Source: CAUZFZ01 sp963579025
GTDB taxonomy: Bacteria; Planctomycetota; Planctomycetia; Planctomycetales; Planctomycetaceae
Length of the DNA stretch: 39,434 bases
Direction: 5' to 3'
Assembly: GCA_963579025.1 (NCBI GenBank)
Contig: CAUZFZ010000102.1
Span: forward strand, 1-39,434
Below are positions 25,557-35,182 of this stretch, piece after piece (positions within the stretch are counted from its first letter, which is position 1; each line of letters begins with the position of its first letter). The notes beneath the pieces are model-generated. The model made no database searches, had not been told where the DNA came from, and worked only from the letters and a program-made list of their open reading frames with translations. The position numbers and the translations under genes are program-made.

Positions 25557-27917
25557 ATGAAACTGATTGGTGCGGTCATCCTGTGCGCTCTCATTGCCGG
25601 ATGCGGCGGCGAGGATGATCCCGTCGCGTCTCCACCAGATCACGACTGGAAAGCCGAATACAACAGCGTCGTGGACCCGCTGTTGAAGTCGCACTGCAAC
25701 GCATGCCACTCCGGAGACGACCCGGAAAGTGGTGTGCTGCTGACGTCACTGGACGCACTGCTGAACGCTGATCTTGTCTCGCCAGGTGATCCGGACGGGA
25801 GTCTGCTGGTGCAGATGATCTCCGGCGATGAACCCGCGATGCCGCCGGATAAGCCGCTTGACTCCGCGACGATCGTGCAAATCCGCGAGTGGATTGCTGC
25901 TCTACCACAGGATGCTGTCCCGCGACCTTCCGAGGCAGAGTCGCACTGGGCCTGGAAAGAACTCGACAGCACGCAACCGCCGTCGAACCAGTCGGGCTGG
26001 ACACGTAACCAGATCGATCAGTTCGTGCTCCCACGGATGACAGCGGCGGGGCTGGCTCCGTCACCCGAAGCCGACGTTGCGACGCTCGCGCGACGGCTGT
26101 CGCTGGACCTAACCGGATTGCCACCAACTCTTGTCGAGGTCGATCGACTCGTGAAGGACGCGGCAACGGACCGCAATGCCGCGCTGCAGCGATTCACTCG
26201 CGAGTTAATGATCTCGCCACACTTTGGTGAGCACTGGGGCCGTTACTGGCTGGACCTGGCCCGCTACGCCGACTCGAACGGTTACGACCGCGACCAGCAG
26301 CGACCCATGTGGATGTATCGCGACTGGGTCATCAATGCCTTTAACAACAACATGCCGTTCGACGTCTTTACAGTGCGTCAACTGGCTGGTGATCTGCTGC
26401 CCAAGCCAACGAAAGCCAACCTGATCGCCTCCGGCTTTCATCGGAATTCGATGTTCAACCAGGAATCCGGAGCCGATGACAACGAATTCCGCACGCATGC
26501 CGTCGCGGACCGGGCAGAGACCACCGCGACCGTCTGGCTGGGCCTGACGCTGCGCTGTGCTCGCTGTCACAATCATCCCAACGAACCGATTACACAACGC
26601 GAGTACTACCGCTTCTTTGCCTTCTTCAACAGCACGTCGGACCGTGGTGCCGCACGCTTCGACCCACCTTTGCCATTGCGCCTGTGGCCGTCTCGGGAAC
26701 AGAGGGACGCAATGACTGCGATTCAGTCAGACATCGACGATTGTGTCGAGCGAATGGATCAAGGGGACGAAAGTCTGAAAATCCACGAAGAGCTTGGCGA
26801 CTTGAGGAGTGACTACCAACGGCTGCTCCTTGAGTCGGATTCGACGCTCGTCATGGAAGAACTCGATGTACCACGGATGACGACCGTGCTGCTCCGCGGC
26901 GACCCGTCGCACCCGGGTCCGCGAGTGACGCCGGGCGTCCCTCGGATCTTTCCCAACTGGTCGAACGAGAGGTCACGGAACCGTCTGGGCCTGGCCGAAT
27001 GGTTGGTCACCGACGCCGCACGTGTGACATCCCGAGTGACCGTGAATCGCATCTGGGGTCGACTGTTCGGGAACGCACTGGCTCGATCCGCCGAGAATCT
27101 TGGCACGCAGGGAGAGCCACCATCGCACCCGCAACTGCTCGACTGGCTGGCCGGGGAATTCATCGCTACCGAGTGGAGCGTGAAGCATGTCATCGAGCTG
27201 ATGGTCTCGTCGGCGACGTACCGTCAGTCGTCGATCGCCACCGACGAACGGATTGCTGCTGACCCCCAGAACCGGTTGCTGGCGCGAGCATCGCGTTACC
27301 GCCTTGATGGCGAGATCGTGCGGGACAACGCGCTGGCGATCAGCGGCCTGCTGTATCGACGCGTCGGCGGTCGCAGTGTTTTCCCGCCACAGCCGGAAGG
27401 CATCTGGGACGACATCGAAGCCAACGCCGGTTCGGATATGGAATGGGTCGAGAGTTCCGGAGCAGACCGTTATCGACGCGGGCTGTACACGTTCTGGAGA
27501 CGCTCGATGCCTCACCCATTCCTCACCACGTTCGATGCACCGCAACGTGAAGAGTGCACAGTCGTTCGCGACAGAACCAACACGCCACTTCAGGCATTGG
27601 CCGCGATGAACGAGCCAGTCATGGTGGAAGCCGCCGAAAAATTCGCTCAGCGGATTGGCCGTGATTCCTCGGGCACGGTTCACCTGAAACTGGTGACGGC
27701 GTTCCGGCTGTGCGTGTCTCGGTTTCCAACTCCAGACGAGTCGGCAGTGTTGCTGCAGCTCTGGGAGCAGGAATTCCATGCGGCTTCTGGGTCGCTGCTG
27801 GCAGAACTTGTCCAAGGTGAATCGGCGGATGACGTGCGCAGCGCCGCCGAAGCACAGGCATGGCGAGTCACGACCAGTGTGCTGCTGAATCTCGATGCGA
27901 CCTTGACGAGGTGGTGA
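25557..27917 (+). CDS. PSCyt1/DUF1549/DUF1553 cytochrome-like lipoprotein (copy 2)
   Basis: From ATG 25557 the 786-residue protein has a lipoprotein signal (MKLIGAVILCALIAGC, Cys16), unlike copies 1 and 3. The PSCyt1 domain carries CNACH at 47-51 and the heme-ligand-like PAMPPDKPLD further on. DUF1549 covers about 150-400 (RLSLDLTGLPPTLVEVDRLV, DLARYADSNGYDRDQQRP) and holds a second CxxCH, CARCH at 334-338. DUF1553 covers about 460-770 (RVTVNRIWGRLFGNALARSA, RYRLDGEIVRDNALAISGLL). The conserved family string CHDHKYDP is altered here to CHNHPNEP. Its stop lies 5 nt before the DUF1501 start, so the two are cotranscribed. It would act at the outer face of a membrane; electron transfer is inferred from the heme motifs. 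Confidence 0.88.
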   Translation: MKLIGAVILCALIAGCGGEDDPVASPPDHDWKAEYNSVVDPLLKSHCNACHSGDDPESGVLLTSLDALLNADLVSPGDPDGSLLVQMISGDEPAMPPDKPLDSATIVQIREWIAALPQDAVPRPSEAESHWAWKELDSTQPPSNQSGWTRNQIDQFVLPRMTAAGLAPSPEADVATLARRLSLDLTGLPPTLVEVDRLVKDAATDRNAALQRFTRELMISPHFGEHWGRYWLDLARYADSNGYDRDQQRPMWMYRDWVINAFNNNMPFDVFTVRQLAGDLLPKPTKANLIASGFHRNSMFNQESGADDNEFRTHAVADRAETTATVWLGLTLRCARCHNHPNEPITQREYYRFFAFFNSTSDRGAARFDPPLPLRLWPSREQRDAMTAIQSDIDDCVERMDQGDESLKIHEELGDLRSDYQRLLLESDSTLVMEELDVPRMTTVLLRGDPSHPGPRVTPGVPRIFPNWSNERSRNRLGLAEWLVTDAARVTSRVTVNRIWGRLFGNALARSAENLGTQGEPPSHPQLLDWLAGEFIATEWSVKHVIELMVSSATYRQSSIATDERIAADPQNRLLARASRYRLDGEIVRDNALAISGLLYRRVGGRSVFPPQPEGIWDDIEANAGSDMEWVESSGADRYRRGLYTFWRRSMPHPFLTTFDAPQREECTVVRDRTNTPLQALAAMNEPVMVEAAEKFAQRIGRDSSGTVHLKLVTAFRLCVSRFPTPDESAVLLQLWEQEFHAASGSLLAELVQGESADDVRSAAEAQAWRVTTSVLLNLDATLTRW

Positions 27918-27922
27918 GCCGA

Positions 27923-29332
27923 ATGAATGTCAACGCTTCCCTGTCTCGCCGCGCTGTGCTGACGAACTCGCACCTCGGTCTCGGGGCCATCGCACTGCAC
28001 TCGCTGCTGTGTGACGACCAGTCACGGGCAGCCGACGAGAGTCGACCCGATGCTCTTCCGGCGCGAGCGAAGAACGTCATCGTGCTCACGATGTCCGGAG
28101 GACCATCACAGCTCGACCTGTTCGATCCAAAACCGGAACTCAGCCGCCGTGATGGCCAGCGGCTGCCGGAGACATACAACGAAAAGTTTGCACAGATCCG
28201 CGGCGAGCCGATGTTGATGGCATCGCCGTATCAGTTTTCACGGCACGGGGAATCCGGAGCAGCCTTCTCCGAACTGCTGCCGCACATGGCGGGTGTCGCC
28301 GACGACTTCACAATCGTGCGGTCACTGACGACCGAATCATTCAATCACGATCCCGCGATGACCATGCTGAACACGGGCAGCACACGACCCGGGCGACCGA
28401 GCATGGGTGCGTGGCTGTCGTACGGCCTGGGCAGTGAGAACAAGGACCTGCCTGGATTTGTCGTGCTGATCTCCGGAGCAGGCGGGGCGCTGGGTTCACA
28501 CGCATGGGGCAGCGGGTTTCTGCCGACATCTCATCAGGGAGTGCAGTTTCGATCGGCTCACGATCCCGTCCTCTTTCTGAGCGATCCAACATGGATGAGC
28601 CGCACATCACGCAGACGATCGCTCAATGCACTCCACGCGCTGAATCAGATTGAACAGCAGCAGACCCGCGACCGGGAAATCGAAACCCGCATCAAGGCGT
28701 ACGAGCTGGCTTTCCGGATGCAGACCAGTGTCCCGCAGCTCGTCGATTTGTCGCAGGAAACGGCAGCAACGCACAGGCTATACGGTGCCCAGCCGGGCCA
28801 ACCGTCGTTCGCGGCCAACTGCCTGCTCGCCCGCCGCATGGTTGAACAAGGTGTCCGATTCGTGCAGTTGTTCCACCGTGGCTGGGATCATCACGGTTTC
28901 GGGCACATCGGTGGCATCGACGTCGGCCTGCCCGAACGCTGCCGCGACGTGGATCAGGCCACGGCCGGCCTGATCACCGATCTCCGTGAGCGTGGACTCC
29001 TTGAGGACACGCTGGTTGTATGGGGCGGTGAATTCGGGCGTACGCCCGTGCGGCAGAAATCTGTTCTGACGACGTACCTGGGCCGAGATCATCACCGTAG
29101 CGGATTCACCATGCTGGTCGCTGGCGGTGGGTTCCGTTCTGGCCTCACATACGGCAAAACGGATGACATCGGCTACTTCCCGGTTGATGGTCAAATGTCG
29201 ATGCACGACCTGCACGCGACGTTGCTGCACACGCTCGGAATCAACCACGAACACCTCACGTGGCGACACCTCGGCCGAGACTTTCGCCTGACCGACGTCG
29301 CCGGCCGAGTTATCCACGACCTGCTGTCATGA
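27923..29332 (+). CDS. DUF1501 protein with Tat signal (copy 2)
   Basis: The 469-residue product has a twin-arginine leader (SLSRRAVLTNSHLGLGAIAL). Landmarks are LTMSGGPSQLDLFDPKPELS, RHGESGAAFSELLPHMA, RSLTTESFNHDPA, GRPSMGAWLSYGLGS, LAFRMQTS, LFHRGWDHHG, WGGEFGRTP, GRDHHRSGFTMLVAGGG and LHATLLHTLG. It is the canonical GGPSQLD form, closer to the family consensus than copy 1. The start at 27923 lies 5 nt after the PSCyt copy 2 stop and is preceded by GAGGTGGTGA. The tight spacing means translational coupling is likely. The family is exported, alkaline-phosphatase-like and of unknown substrate. Confidence 0.9.
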   Translation: MNVNASLSRRAVLTNSHLGLGAIALHSLLCDDQSRAADESRPDALPARAKNVIVLTMSGGPSQLDLFDPKPELSRRDGQRLPETYNEKFAQIRGEPMLMASPYQFSRHGESGAAFSELLPHMAGVADDFTIVRSLTTESFNHDPAMTMLNTGSTRPGRPSMGAWLSYGLGSENKDLPGFVVLISGAGGALGSHAWGSGFLPTSHQGVQFRSAHDPVLFLSDPTWMSRTSRRRSLNALHALNQIEQQQTRDREIETRIKAYELAFRMQTSVPQLVDLSQETAATHRLYGAQPGQPSFAANCLLARRMVEQGVRFVQLFHRGWDHHGFGHIGGIDVGLPERCRDVDQATAGLITDLRERGLLEDTLVVWGGEFGRTPVRQKSVLTTYLGRDHHRSGFTMLVAGGGFRSGLTYGKTDDIGYFPVDGQMSMHDLHATLLHTLGINHEHLTWRHLGRDFRLTDVAGRVIHDLLS

Positions 29333-29651
29333 AAATGCCAGTCGTTCGTCGGCTGTGTGTTCGCCCGATCGGACTGCCGTCATGACGGGCATTTTGCGGC
29401 CTGGTACAACGTCGACGAGTAGCAAGCGACACTTTCAGACAGTGCGATCAGAGATGTCATTTTCAGTAAGCGCGCTCAGAAACTGAAAGCAGAACCGTCG
29501 GGCAGGATCACAGGTTGCACGACGTCGGGCCTTCTTCGTCGACCGCGAGCGCAACTCAGAGTACTGTGATCCGGCAAACGCCGAACAAAGTCGGGTTGTG
29601 CAGCAGGAACGTGCAAGCCCTTGTGATGGCTTCCCGATGGAGAACAGAACC
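29333..29651. other. Intergenic before the five-gene set
   Basis: No gene is convincing. It contains the terminator-like hairpin listed separately and should contain the promoter for the downstream set. No -35/-10 pair was identified with confidence. Confidence 0.4.
29376..29395 (+). terminator. Possible intrinsic terminator after DUF1501 copy 2
   Basis: GCCGT, loop CATG, ACGGGC form a short GC-rich hairpin with one bulged G. It is directly followed by ATTTT. The core CCGTCATGACGG (29377-29388) is a perfect 12-bp palindrome. Its position 44 nt after the DUF1501 stop fits termination, but the stem is short and the T-run only four. Confidence 0.35.
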
Positions 29652-32600
29652 ATGCCTGCGCCGTCGACCAGGTGGATCGCGATTTGTGCTCTCGTCAGTG
29701 TGACGCTGATCCCTGTACGGCCCGCGGCAAGTCAGGACGATTCGAAGTCCGACGCGTCCGCAATGCCGCTGGTCGGGCCGCAAACTGAAGAGAGGTTTCC
29801 GCCGCTGGTCGTTCCTGACGGTTTCAAAGCAACACTCTTCGCATGCGACCCGTTGATCGAATACCCCTCAGTCATCTCGCTCGGCCCACGTGCGGGTACT
29901 CTGTTTGTCGCTCACGATTATGTAACCGGACTGGGAATCGAAATCGTCCGTCGTGATGAGGTACGACTGATTGAGGATTCCGACAAAGACGGCTACGCGG
30001 ACCGCTCGACTGTGTTCGCCGGGGGATTCAATTCGATTCAGGGGCTGGCGTTCTATGACGGATCGGTGTTCGTCATGCACGCTCCACTGCTGACATCGTT
30101 GCGGGACACGGACGGCGACGGCACGGCCGACGAGCGTCGCGATCTGTTCAAGGGTCTTGGCTTACCACCCGAGGAGAATTCCAACCGGCTCCACTGCGCC
30201 AACGGAGTCACCGCCGGACACGACGGCTGGCTGTATCTGGCTTTGGGTGACCGAGGCTGTGACGTCAAACGCCCGGAAGGTGATCGACTGTTATTTCGGC
30301 AAGGCGGCATTCTGCGATGTCGCACGGACGGATCCGACCTGCATGTGTTCTCAACCGGCCTGCGCAACATCTACGACGTGGCGCTTGACGATGAATTGAA
30401 CGTCTTTGTGCGCGACAACGAGAACGACGGCGGGGACTACATGATCCGTGTGTGTCACTGCTTCTTCGGTTCGGATCACGGTTACCCGTACCACTACTAT
30501 GAACGTCCGGACGAGTTGATGCCGGCACTTGCGGATCTCGGTCGAGGGTCATCGGCTGGCGGAACAAGCTATCTGGAAACGGCGTTCCCAAAGGAGTTTC
30601 AGGAGAGTCTGTTCTTCTGCGAATGGGGTCGGGCTGTTGTGCGGTATCCGAAGTCACGCTCAGGAAGCACCTTTGCGCCGATGTCCGAAGTCGATGTCGC
30701 AGCTGGGGCAGCAGACGACCCTTACGGGTTCAAGCCGACCGATCTGGTCGTGGACTACGACGGATCGATGCTGATTTCCGACTGGGCTGATGGACAACGC
30801 CCGAAACGAGGCCGCGGCCGAATCTACCGACTGACATACGCCAGTGATGCGAGAGTGGCGGCTGGTAAGAAACTTCGTGCCCCCGGTGACCGCAGCCTGG
30901 AGGACCTGCTGAAGCAACTCGACTCACTCAGTTACCACCAGCGAGTGGCCGCTCAACTTGAACTTGAGCGACACGGAGCGTCGGCCGTCGGATCCGTTAA
31001 GACAGCGATGCAGGCACAACGCCTCAGTCCGCACGGACGATTGCATGGTGTGTGGGTCATCGCACGTTCCGACTCGAAAACCGCGCTGGACTCGCTTTTC
31101 GCGATTGCGGAGTCAGATGCAGATCCACGCGTACGGGCGCAGGCGATTCGGGCGATCGGTGACGCGACGGATCCGGTGCTGATCGACGGTCGAATCAAAG
31201 CGGGACGAGGAGATCACAAAGTCGCGGAACGGATTGCAGAACTAGTCCGTCAGAACGCGGACGCGCGAGTTGTGCTGGATTCCTTGATCGTGCTGCGTCG
31301 GCTGCGCTGGTGCCTGGCCGCCGAGTGGATCGAATTGCACCTGACAGCCGATGATTCCGCAGTGAATCACGCGGCAACTCAGACGCTTCGTCATGCGCGA
31401 GACTGGATCGGCGCAGTCAAATTGCTAGACGGTTCGCCGCGACTCCGACGACTTGCTCTGCATTCGATGGCTGAGCAGCGCGTCGAATACCTTGCCGATC
31501 GTTTGATCGAACGACTGGTTGCGGCGGACGATCCACAACATCGACGAGAATATGCCGATGCTCTCAGTCGGATCGTCCGCGAACTACCGCCGTGGAAGTA
31601 CTGGGGATTCCGCCCGGCTCCCAGACCAGCCGCGACCGTCGACTGGGAAAAGACACCGGCGATTGTTCAGGCCTTGAACGCTCGACTGGCCGACCGCGAC
31701 TTCGATATCCGGTCATTCGTTCTGCAGTGCATGCTGCGTGAAGGAGCAGTGCCGGAGTTGCCGTTACTTGCCGACTGGCTCCGTCAGGAAACCGACGATG
31801 CCCGCGTCGCCGGGATTCTCGTTGCATTGAAAGCTCAGGACGCAACGGACGTTCAACCGCTGCTGATGGAAACTGTTCTGCGCCGGACAGTGCCGGAAAC
31901 CGGCCGCACTGGTGCGCTTGCGGCACTCATTGCCCAGACGCCAGCAGACGTAGAACCGCAGCTCATGGAACTGGCTGATGGGATTGAAGACGGACCAGTG
32001 CTCGCAGCTCTCATACGTGAATATGGTCGACGTCCGAAGCTCGACGTTAATGACCTGCTGCTAAGTAAGCTTGATTCGATGCAGGCCGTCGTCCGAGCTG
32101 AGGCCATCCGCGCGCTGGGGATACGAGGCGAATCGCAAGCTCAACGTCGTGTGGCGAAAATGTTACTGGACGAGAATCGAGACGTACGTCTGGCAGCGGC
32201 GGAATCGGCCGGACTGCTTAATGCCAAAGATGCGGCGGAGTCACTTCTGATGCTGGCAACCGGCGATGATCGCGCGGTGGTCGAAGCGAGCCTCAACTCA
32301 CTGCGGAGATTGCGCGACGGCCGGGCCGCTGCGGCGGCGACAAGTGCGCTCGATCAAAACGACACACAGTTGGCCGCCATCGCCTACCTCCGCGATTTCG
32401 GACAACCCACAGCAATGGAGCGGGTCGTAGACACCGCGAAAACGAACTTGTCTTTTGAGGTCCAGCGGGAAGTCGCTCGCACGCTGACGGTTTGGGATCA
32501 GAAGTTTCCCGACGCCCGCCCGCAAATTCGCACGGCGCTGGCGAGTGTTCATGGACAAAGCGGTCAACCATTCGCCTGGCGAACAAGCGAACCCATCGTG

Positions 32601-33464
32601 GGTGATCTCTGGGAAACGTTGAAGAAACAACTGTCGGTAGAACAAGGTGCGTCGGATGAAGATGCTTCCCACATCACGACCGTGATCGCGGATGGTGGTG
32701 GAGCAGAAGTGCAATGGGCAGCGTCGAAAAAGCCGGGCGTGCGAGTCGCGTGGTCATTGGTGAGCGTTCCTGACGAGACGCCGGTCGTGATGCTCGCATC
32801 TGCAACCGGCCGACTGTCCGTCTGGTTGAATTACGACCAGGTCCACAAACGCAAGGGATCCGCGGCATTTCGCGCGGACTCAGATCGATTCACGACAACA
32901 CTGCGGCGTGGAATGAACGTCGTTGTGGTGGCCGTGCAGTCGGATGACGCGGCGCCGCGATTCCATCTGCGGTTCCGACGACGCAGCTCCAAGGCCGAGC
33001 ATGAACGAATGACACAACTGGCTCTGCAAAGTCGAGGCAATTCGAATCGCGGTCGAGAGGTCTTTGCCAATGTGCAGAAAGCGGCGTGCGTCAATTGCCA
33101 CTGGCTTGTCGACAAAGGCGGTCGTATCGGTCCAGACTTGTCGGGCATCGGCCGGCGTTTTTCCCGCATTCACCTGATCGAGTCGATTCTTGAGCCCAGC
33201 CGCACTGTTGCACCGAGCTACTCCACCGTCGTCGTGGTTCTGAACAATGGTCGTACAGTGGCCGGAGTGCGCGTCTCCGAGAACAATGACCTGCTGGTTG
33301 TCGGCGACAACCAGGGGAAGCTGCACGAAATCCTGAAATCCGATATTGATGAAGTCGTTTCTAAAGCAGAAAGCACAATGCCCGAAGGTCTCGAAAAGAA
33401 GCTGACGGACCGCGAATTTGTCGACTTGTTGTCGTTCCTGGAATCACAGAAGACAGGGAAGTGA
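29652..33464 (+). CDS. Exported beta-propeller / HEAT / heme-binding protein (TIGR02604-TIGR02603 type)
   Basis: The 1270-residue protein has a signal peptide (TRWIAICALVSVTLIPVRPA). Residues of about 55-400 form the 'membrane-bound dehydrogenase' beta-propeller: LVVPDGFKATLFACDPLIEY, LHCANGVTAGHDGWLYLALG and FSTGLRNIYDVALDDE. Two acidic loops, DSDKDGYAD and DTDGDGTADE, look like calcium sites. HEAT-type repeats follow (RVRAQAIRAIGDA, VVRAEAIRALGI, DVRLAAAESAGLL). A jelly-roll-like insert comes next (RLSVWLNYDQVHKRKGSAAF). The C-terminal heme domain has CVNCH at 1146-1150, GGRIGPDLSGIGRR, HLIESILEPSRTV and a late Met in STMPEGLE. Such proteins are thought to oxidise sugars or alcohols and pass electrons to the heme; activity is not proven. 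It heads a set of five genes with gaps of 36, 48, 32 and 93 nt. GGAG lies before ATG 29652. Confidence 0.88.
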   Translation: MPAPSTRWIAICALVSVTLIPVRPAASQDDSKSDASAMPLVGPQTEERFPPLVVPDGFKATLFACDPLIEYPSVISLGPRAGTLFVAHDYVTGLGIEIVRRDEVRLIEDSDKDGYADRSTVFAGGFNSIQGLAFYDGSVFVMHAPLLTSLRDTDGDGTADERRDLFKGLGLPPEENSNRLHCANGVTAGHDGWLYLALGDRGCDVKRPEGDRLLFRQGGILRCRTDGSDLHVFSTGLRNIYDVALDDELNVFVRDNENDGGDYMIRVCHCFFGSDHGYPYHYYERPDELMPALADLGRGSSAGGTSYLETAFPKEFQESLFFCEWGRAVVRYPKSRSGSTFAPMSEVDVAAGAADDPYGFKPTDLVVDYDGSMLISDWADGQRPKRGRGRIYRLTYASDARVAAGKKLRAPGDRSLEDLLKQLDSLSYHQRVAAQLELERHGASAVGSVKTAMQAQRLSPHGRLHGVWVIARSDSKTALDSLFAIAESDADPRVRAQAIRAIGDATDPVLIDGRIKAGRGDHKVAERIAELVRQNADARVVLDSLIVLRRLRWCLAAEWIELHLTADDSAVNHAATQTLRHARDWIGAVKLLDGSPRLRRLALHSMAEQRVEYLADRLIERLVAADDPQHRREYADALSRIVRELPPWKYWGFRPAPRPAATVDWEKTPAIVQALNARLADRDFDIRSFVLQCMLREGAVPELPLLADWLRQETDDARVAGILVALKAQDATDVQPLLMETVLRRTVPETGRTGALAALIAQTPADVEPQLMELADGIEDGPVLAALIREYGRRPKLDVNDLLLSKLDSMQAVVRAEAIRALGIRGESQAQRRVAKMLLDENRDVRLAAAESAGLLNAKDAAESLLMLATGDDRAVVEASLNSLRRLRDGRAAAAATSALDQNDTQLAAIAYLRDFGQPTAMERVVDTAKTNLSFEVQREVARTLTVWDQKFPDARPQIRTALASVHGQSGQPFAWRTSEPIVGDLWETLKKQLSVEQGASDEDASHITTVIADGGGAEVQWAASKKPGVRVAWSLVSVPDETPVVMLASATGRLSVWLNYDQVHKRKGSAAFRADSDRFTTTLRRGMNVVVVAVQSDDAAPRFHLRFRRRSSKAEHERMTQLALQSRGNSNRGREVFANVQKAACVNCHWLVDKGGRIGPDLSGIGRRFSRIHLIESILEPSRTVAPSYSTVVVVLNNGRTVAGVRVSENNDLLVVGDNQGKLHEILKSDIDEVVSKAESTMPEGLEKKLTDREFVDLLSFLESQKTGK

Positions 33465-33500
33465 AACAGCAGCGCCGGACCATCTTACGAGGAGCTTCAG

Positions 33501-34370
33501 ATGAAATGTTTCGTTACTGGTTGCTTCACCGCAACCGTCGTTCTGTTTTCGATGGGAACACTGTCAATGGCTGAAGAGTCCAAAGGCGAAAGCGAAGCAG
33601 GTCCGCCAATCGTTGAATTGAACGACGTTGCCTACGGTCGCGTTCACGGGGCCGGACTACTGGCCGACATCGCGCATCCAGCGGAGTCAAAGAAACCGTT
33701 GACCGCAATTATCTCGGTGCATGGCGGTCGTTGGCGCGGCGGCGACAAACGCGACAAGTCCACGGTTGTCGTCAAGCAATGGGCAGAGTTCGGGTTCTTC
33801 GCCATGTCGATCGACTATCGACTCGTTGGCTGCTCACCAGCTCCGGCGTGCTACCAGGATTTTCAATGCGCGATCCGCTACGTGCATGCTCATGCAAAGG
33901 ACTACCACATCGACACGGATCGCATCTTCGTGATCGGCCAGTCCGCCGGAGGCCATATGGTGTCGCTGGCTGCGACGCTGGGAGACGGTCCATTCAAACG
34001 CACCGGCGGCTGGGAAGAATCCAGTAACGATTTTCGCGCGGCGATCAGCGTAGCGGCAAACTACGAACTGACGACGCTGAGCTGGGGCGGCATCTGGACG
34101 CCAGCCGATAGTGATCCGGTTAAGGCCCGCGTGCTGGCATCGCCCGTCAATCATGTGAAGAAGGACTCGAAGCCGCTGCTCATCCTGCACTCGAACAATG
34201 ACCGATCCGTGCCCATCGAAAACGCGCTGGGTATGGTCGAGGCCCTGCAGAAGACGGGGGCCTCGTACTCGTTTCACCGTTATCCCGACGCGGGACACAT
34301 GGGAATCACAGAGGAAGTCATCGACCGCACACGAGAGTTTATTGATGGACACTCATCGAAAGCGGACTGA
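33501..34370 (+). CDS. Exported alpha/beta hydrolase (esterase/lipase, BD-FAE-like)
   Basis: The 289-residue enzyme has a signal peptide (KCFVTGCFTATVVLFSMGTL) and GAGGAG before ATG 33501. The oxyanion motif HGGRWRGG starts at His74. The nucleophile elbow GQSAGG places Ser148. Asp234 (HSNNDRSVP) and His266 (DAGHMG) complete the triad. The order and spacing match hormone-sensitive-lipase-like and BD-FAE (PF20434) esterases, which remove acetyl or feruloyl groups from polysaccharides. The gap from the dehydrogenase gene is 36 nt and the next gene starts 48 nt downstream, so it is probably cotranscribed. A role in deacylating a substrate before oxidation by the neighbouring protein is inferred. 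Confidence 0.85.
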   Translation: MKCFVTGCFTATVVLFSMGTLSMAEESKGESEAGPPIVELNDVAYGRVHGAGLLADIAHPAESKKPLTAIISVHGGRWRGGDKRDKSTVVVKQWAEFGFFAMSIDYRLVGCSPAPACYQDFQCAIRYVHAHAKDYHIDTDRIFVIGQSAGGHMVSLAATLGDGPFKRTGGWEESSNDFRAAISVAANYELTTLSWGGIWTPADSDPVKARVLASPVNHVKKDSKPLLILHSNNDRSVPIENALGMVEALQKTGASYSFHRYPDAGHMGITEEVIDRTREFIDGHSSKAD

Positions 34371-34418
34371 GTCCCGTCACATCGTGTGCCATCCTGTATC
34401 TGCGTAGAGGGAATACCA

Positions 34419-35150
34419 ATGAAGGTTGTTAAGACGGCAGTCCTCTGCCTTGTGGTATCTGCATTGTTCGCGCCCAGCGGTGCGTACGCTGATGACGTGA
34501 AGAAGAAGTCCCGCCCGAAACGGAAGCCCAACCCGGCAATGGCGAAGATCGAGGATGTGCCCGGGCTGCCGCGTGTCCTGCTGATCGGCGACTCGATCTC
34601 GATCGGCTACACCGTTCCCGTTCGTGAAATGTTGAAAGGCAAAGCCAACGTGCATCGACCGTTGACCAACTGTGGCCCGACCACAAGAGGACTTGCAGAG
34701 ATGGACAAGTGGCTGGGTGATGGCAAGTGGGACGTCATTCACTTCAACTGGGGTCTGCACGACCTGAAGTACCTTGGTCCGGATGGAAAGAACCTCGCCG
34801 ATCCACAAGCAGCCGGTAGTCGGCAACAGGTTCCGATCGATGAATACGAAGCCAACCTGCGGAAGCTGGTAGCTCGCCTGAAGAAGACTGACGCAACACT
34901 GATCTGGCGATCGACAACACCAGTCCCGGAGGGTGCCAAAGGCCGCGCAGTCGGAGATTCCGTGAAGTACAACGCGGTCGCAAAAGCGATAATGGCCGAG
35001 CACGACATTGCCATCGACGATCAGTATTCGTTTGCCCTCGATAACCTGAAGAAAATCCAACTACCTGCCAACGTCCACTTTTCGAAGGATGGTTCCAGGG
35101 AACTGGCGAAGCAGGCTGTAACCTCGATTCAAAAGGCCCTGGCCAGGTAA
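34419..35150 (+). CDS. Exported SGNH/GDSL-family hydrolase
   Basis: The 243-residue protein has a signal peptide (MKVVKTAVLCLVVSALFAPS, cleavage near AYA/DD). GAGGGA lies 7 nt before ATG 34419. Motifs are LLIGDSISIGYT with Ser59, NCGPTTRG with the oxyanion Gly, HFNWGLHDLKY with Asn110 and NVHFSKDG with His220. The usual Asp three residues before that His is replaced by Ala (PANVH), which I believe is common in planctomycete members; another residue would complete the triad. The family cleaves esters on glycans and lipids. It lies between the alpha/beta hydrolase (48 nt) and PSCyt copy 3 (32 nt), so two hydrolases are joined with a redox pair in one transcript. Confidence 0.85.
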   Translation: MKVVKTAVLCLVVSALFAPSGAYADDVKKKSRPKRKPNPAMAKIEDVPGLPRVLLIGDSISIGYTVPVREMLKGKANVHRPLTNCGPTTRGLAEMDKWLGDGKWDVIHFNWGLHDLKYLGPDGKNLADPQAAGSRQQVPIDEYEANLRKLVARLKKTDATLIWRSTTPVPEGAKGRAVGDSVKYNAVAKAIMAEHDIAIDDQYSFALDNLKKIQLPANVHFSKDGSRELAKQAVTSIQKALAR

Positions 35151-35182
35151 CGGAACCACGCCCGTATCCGGGGACACATGAC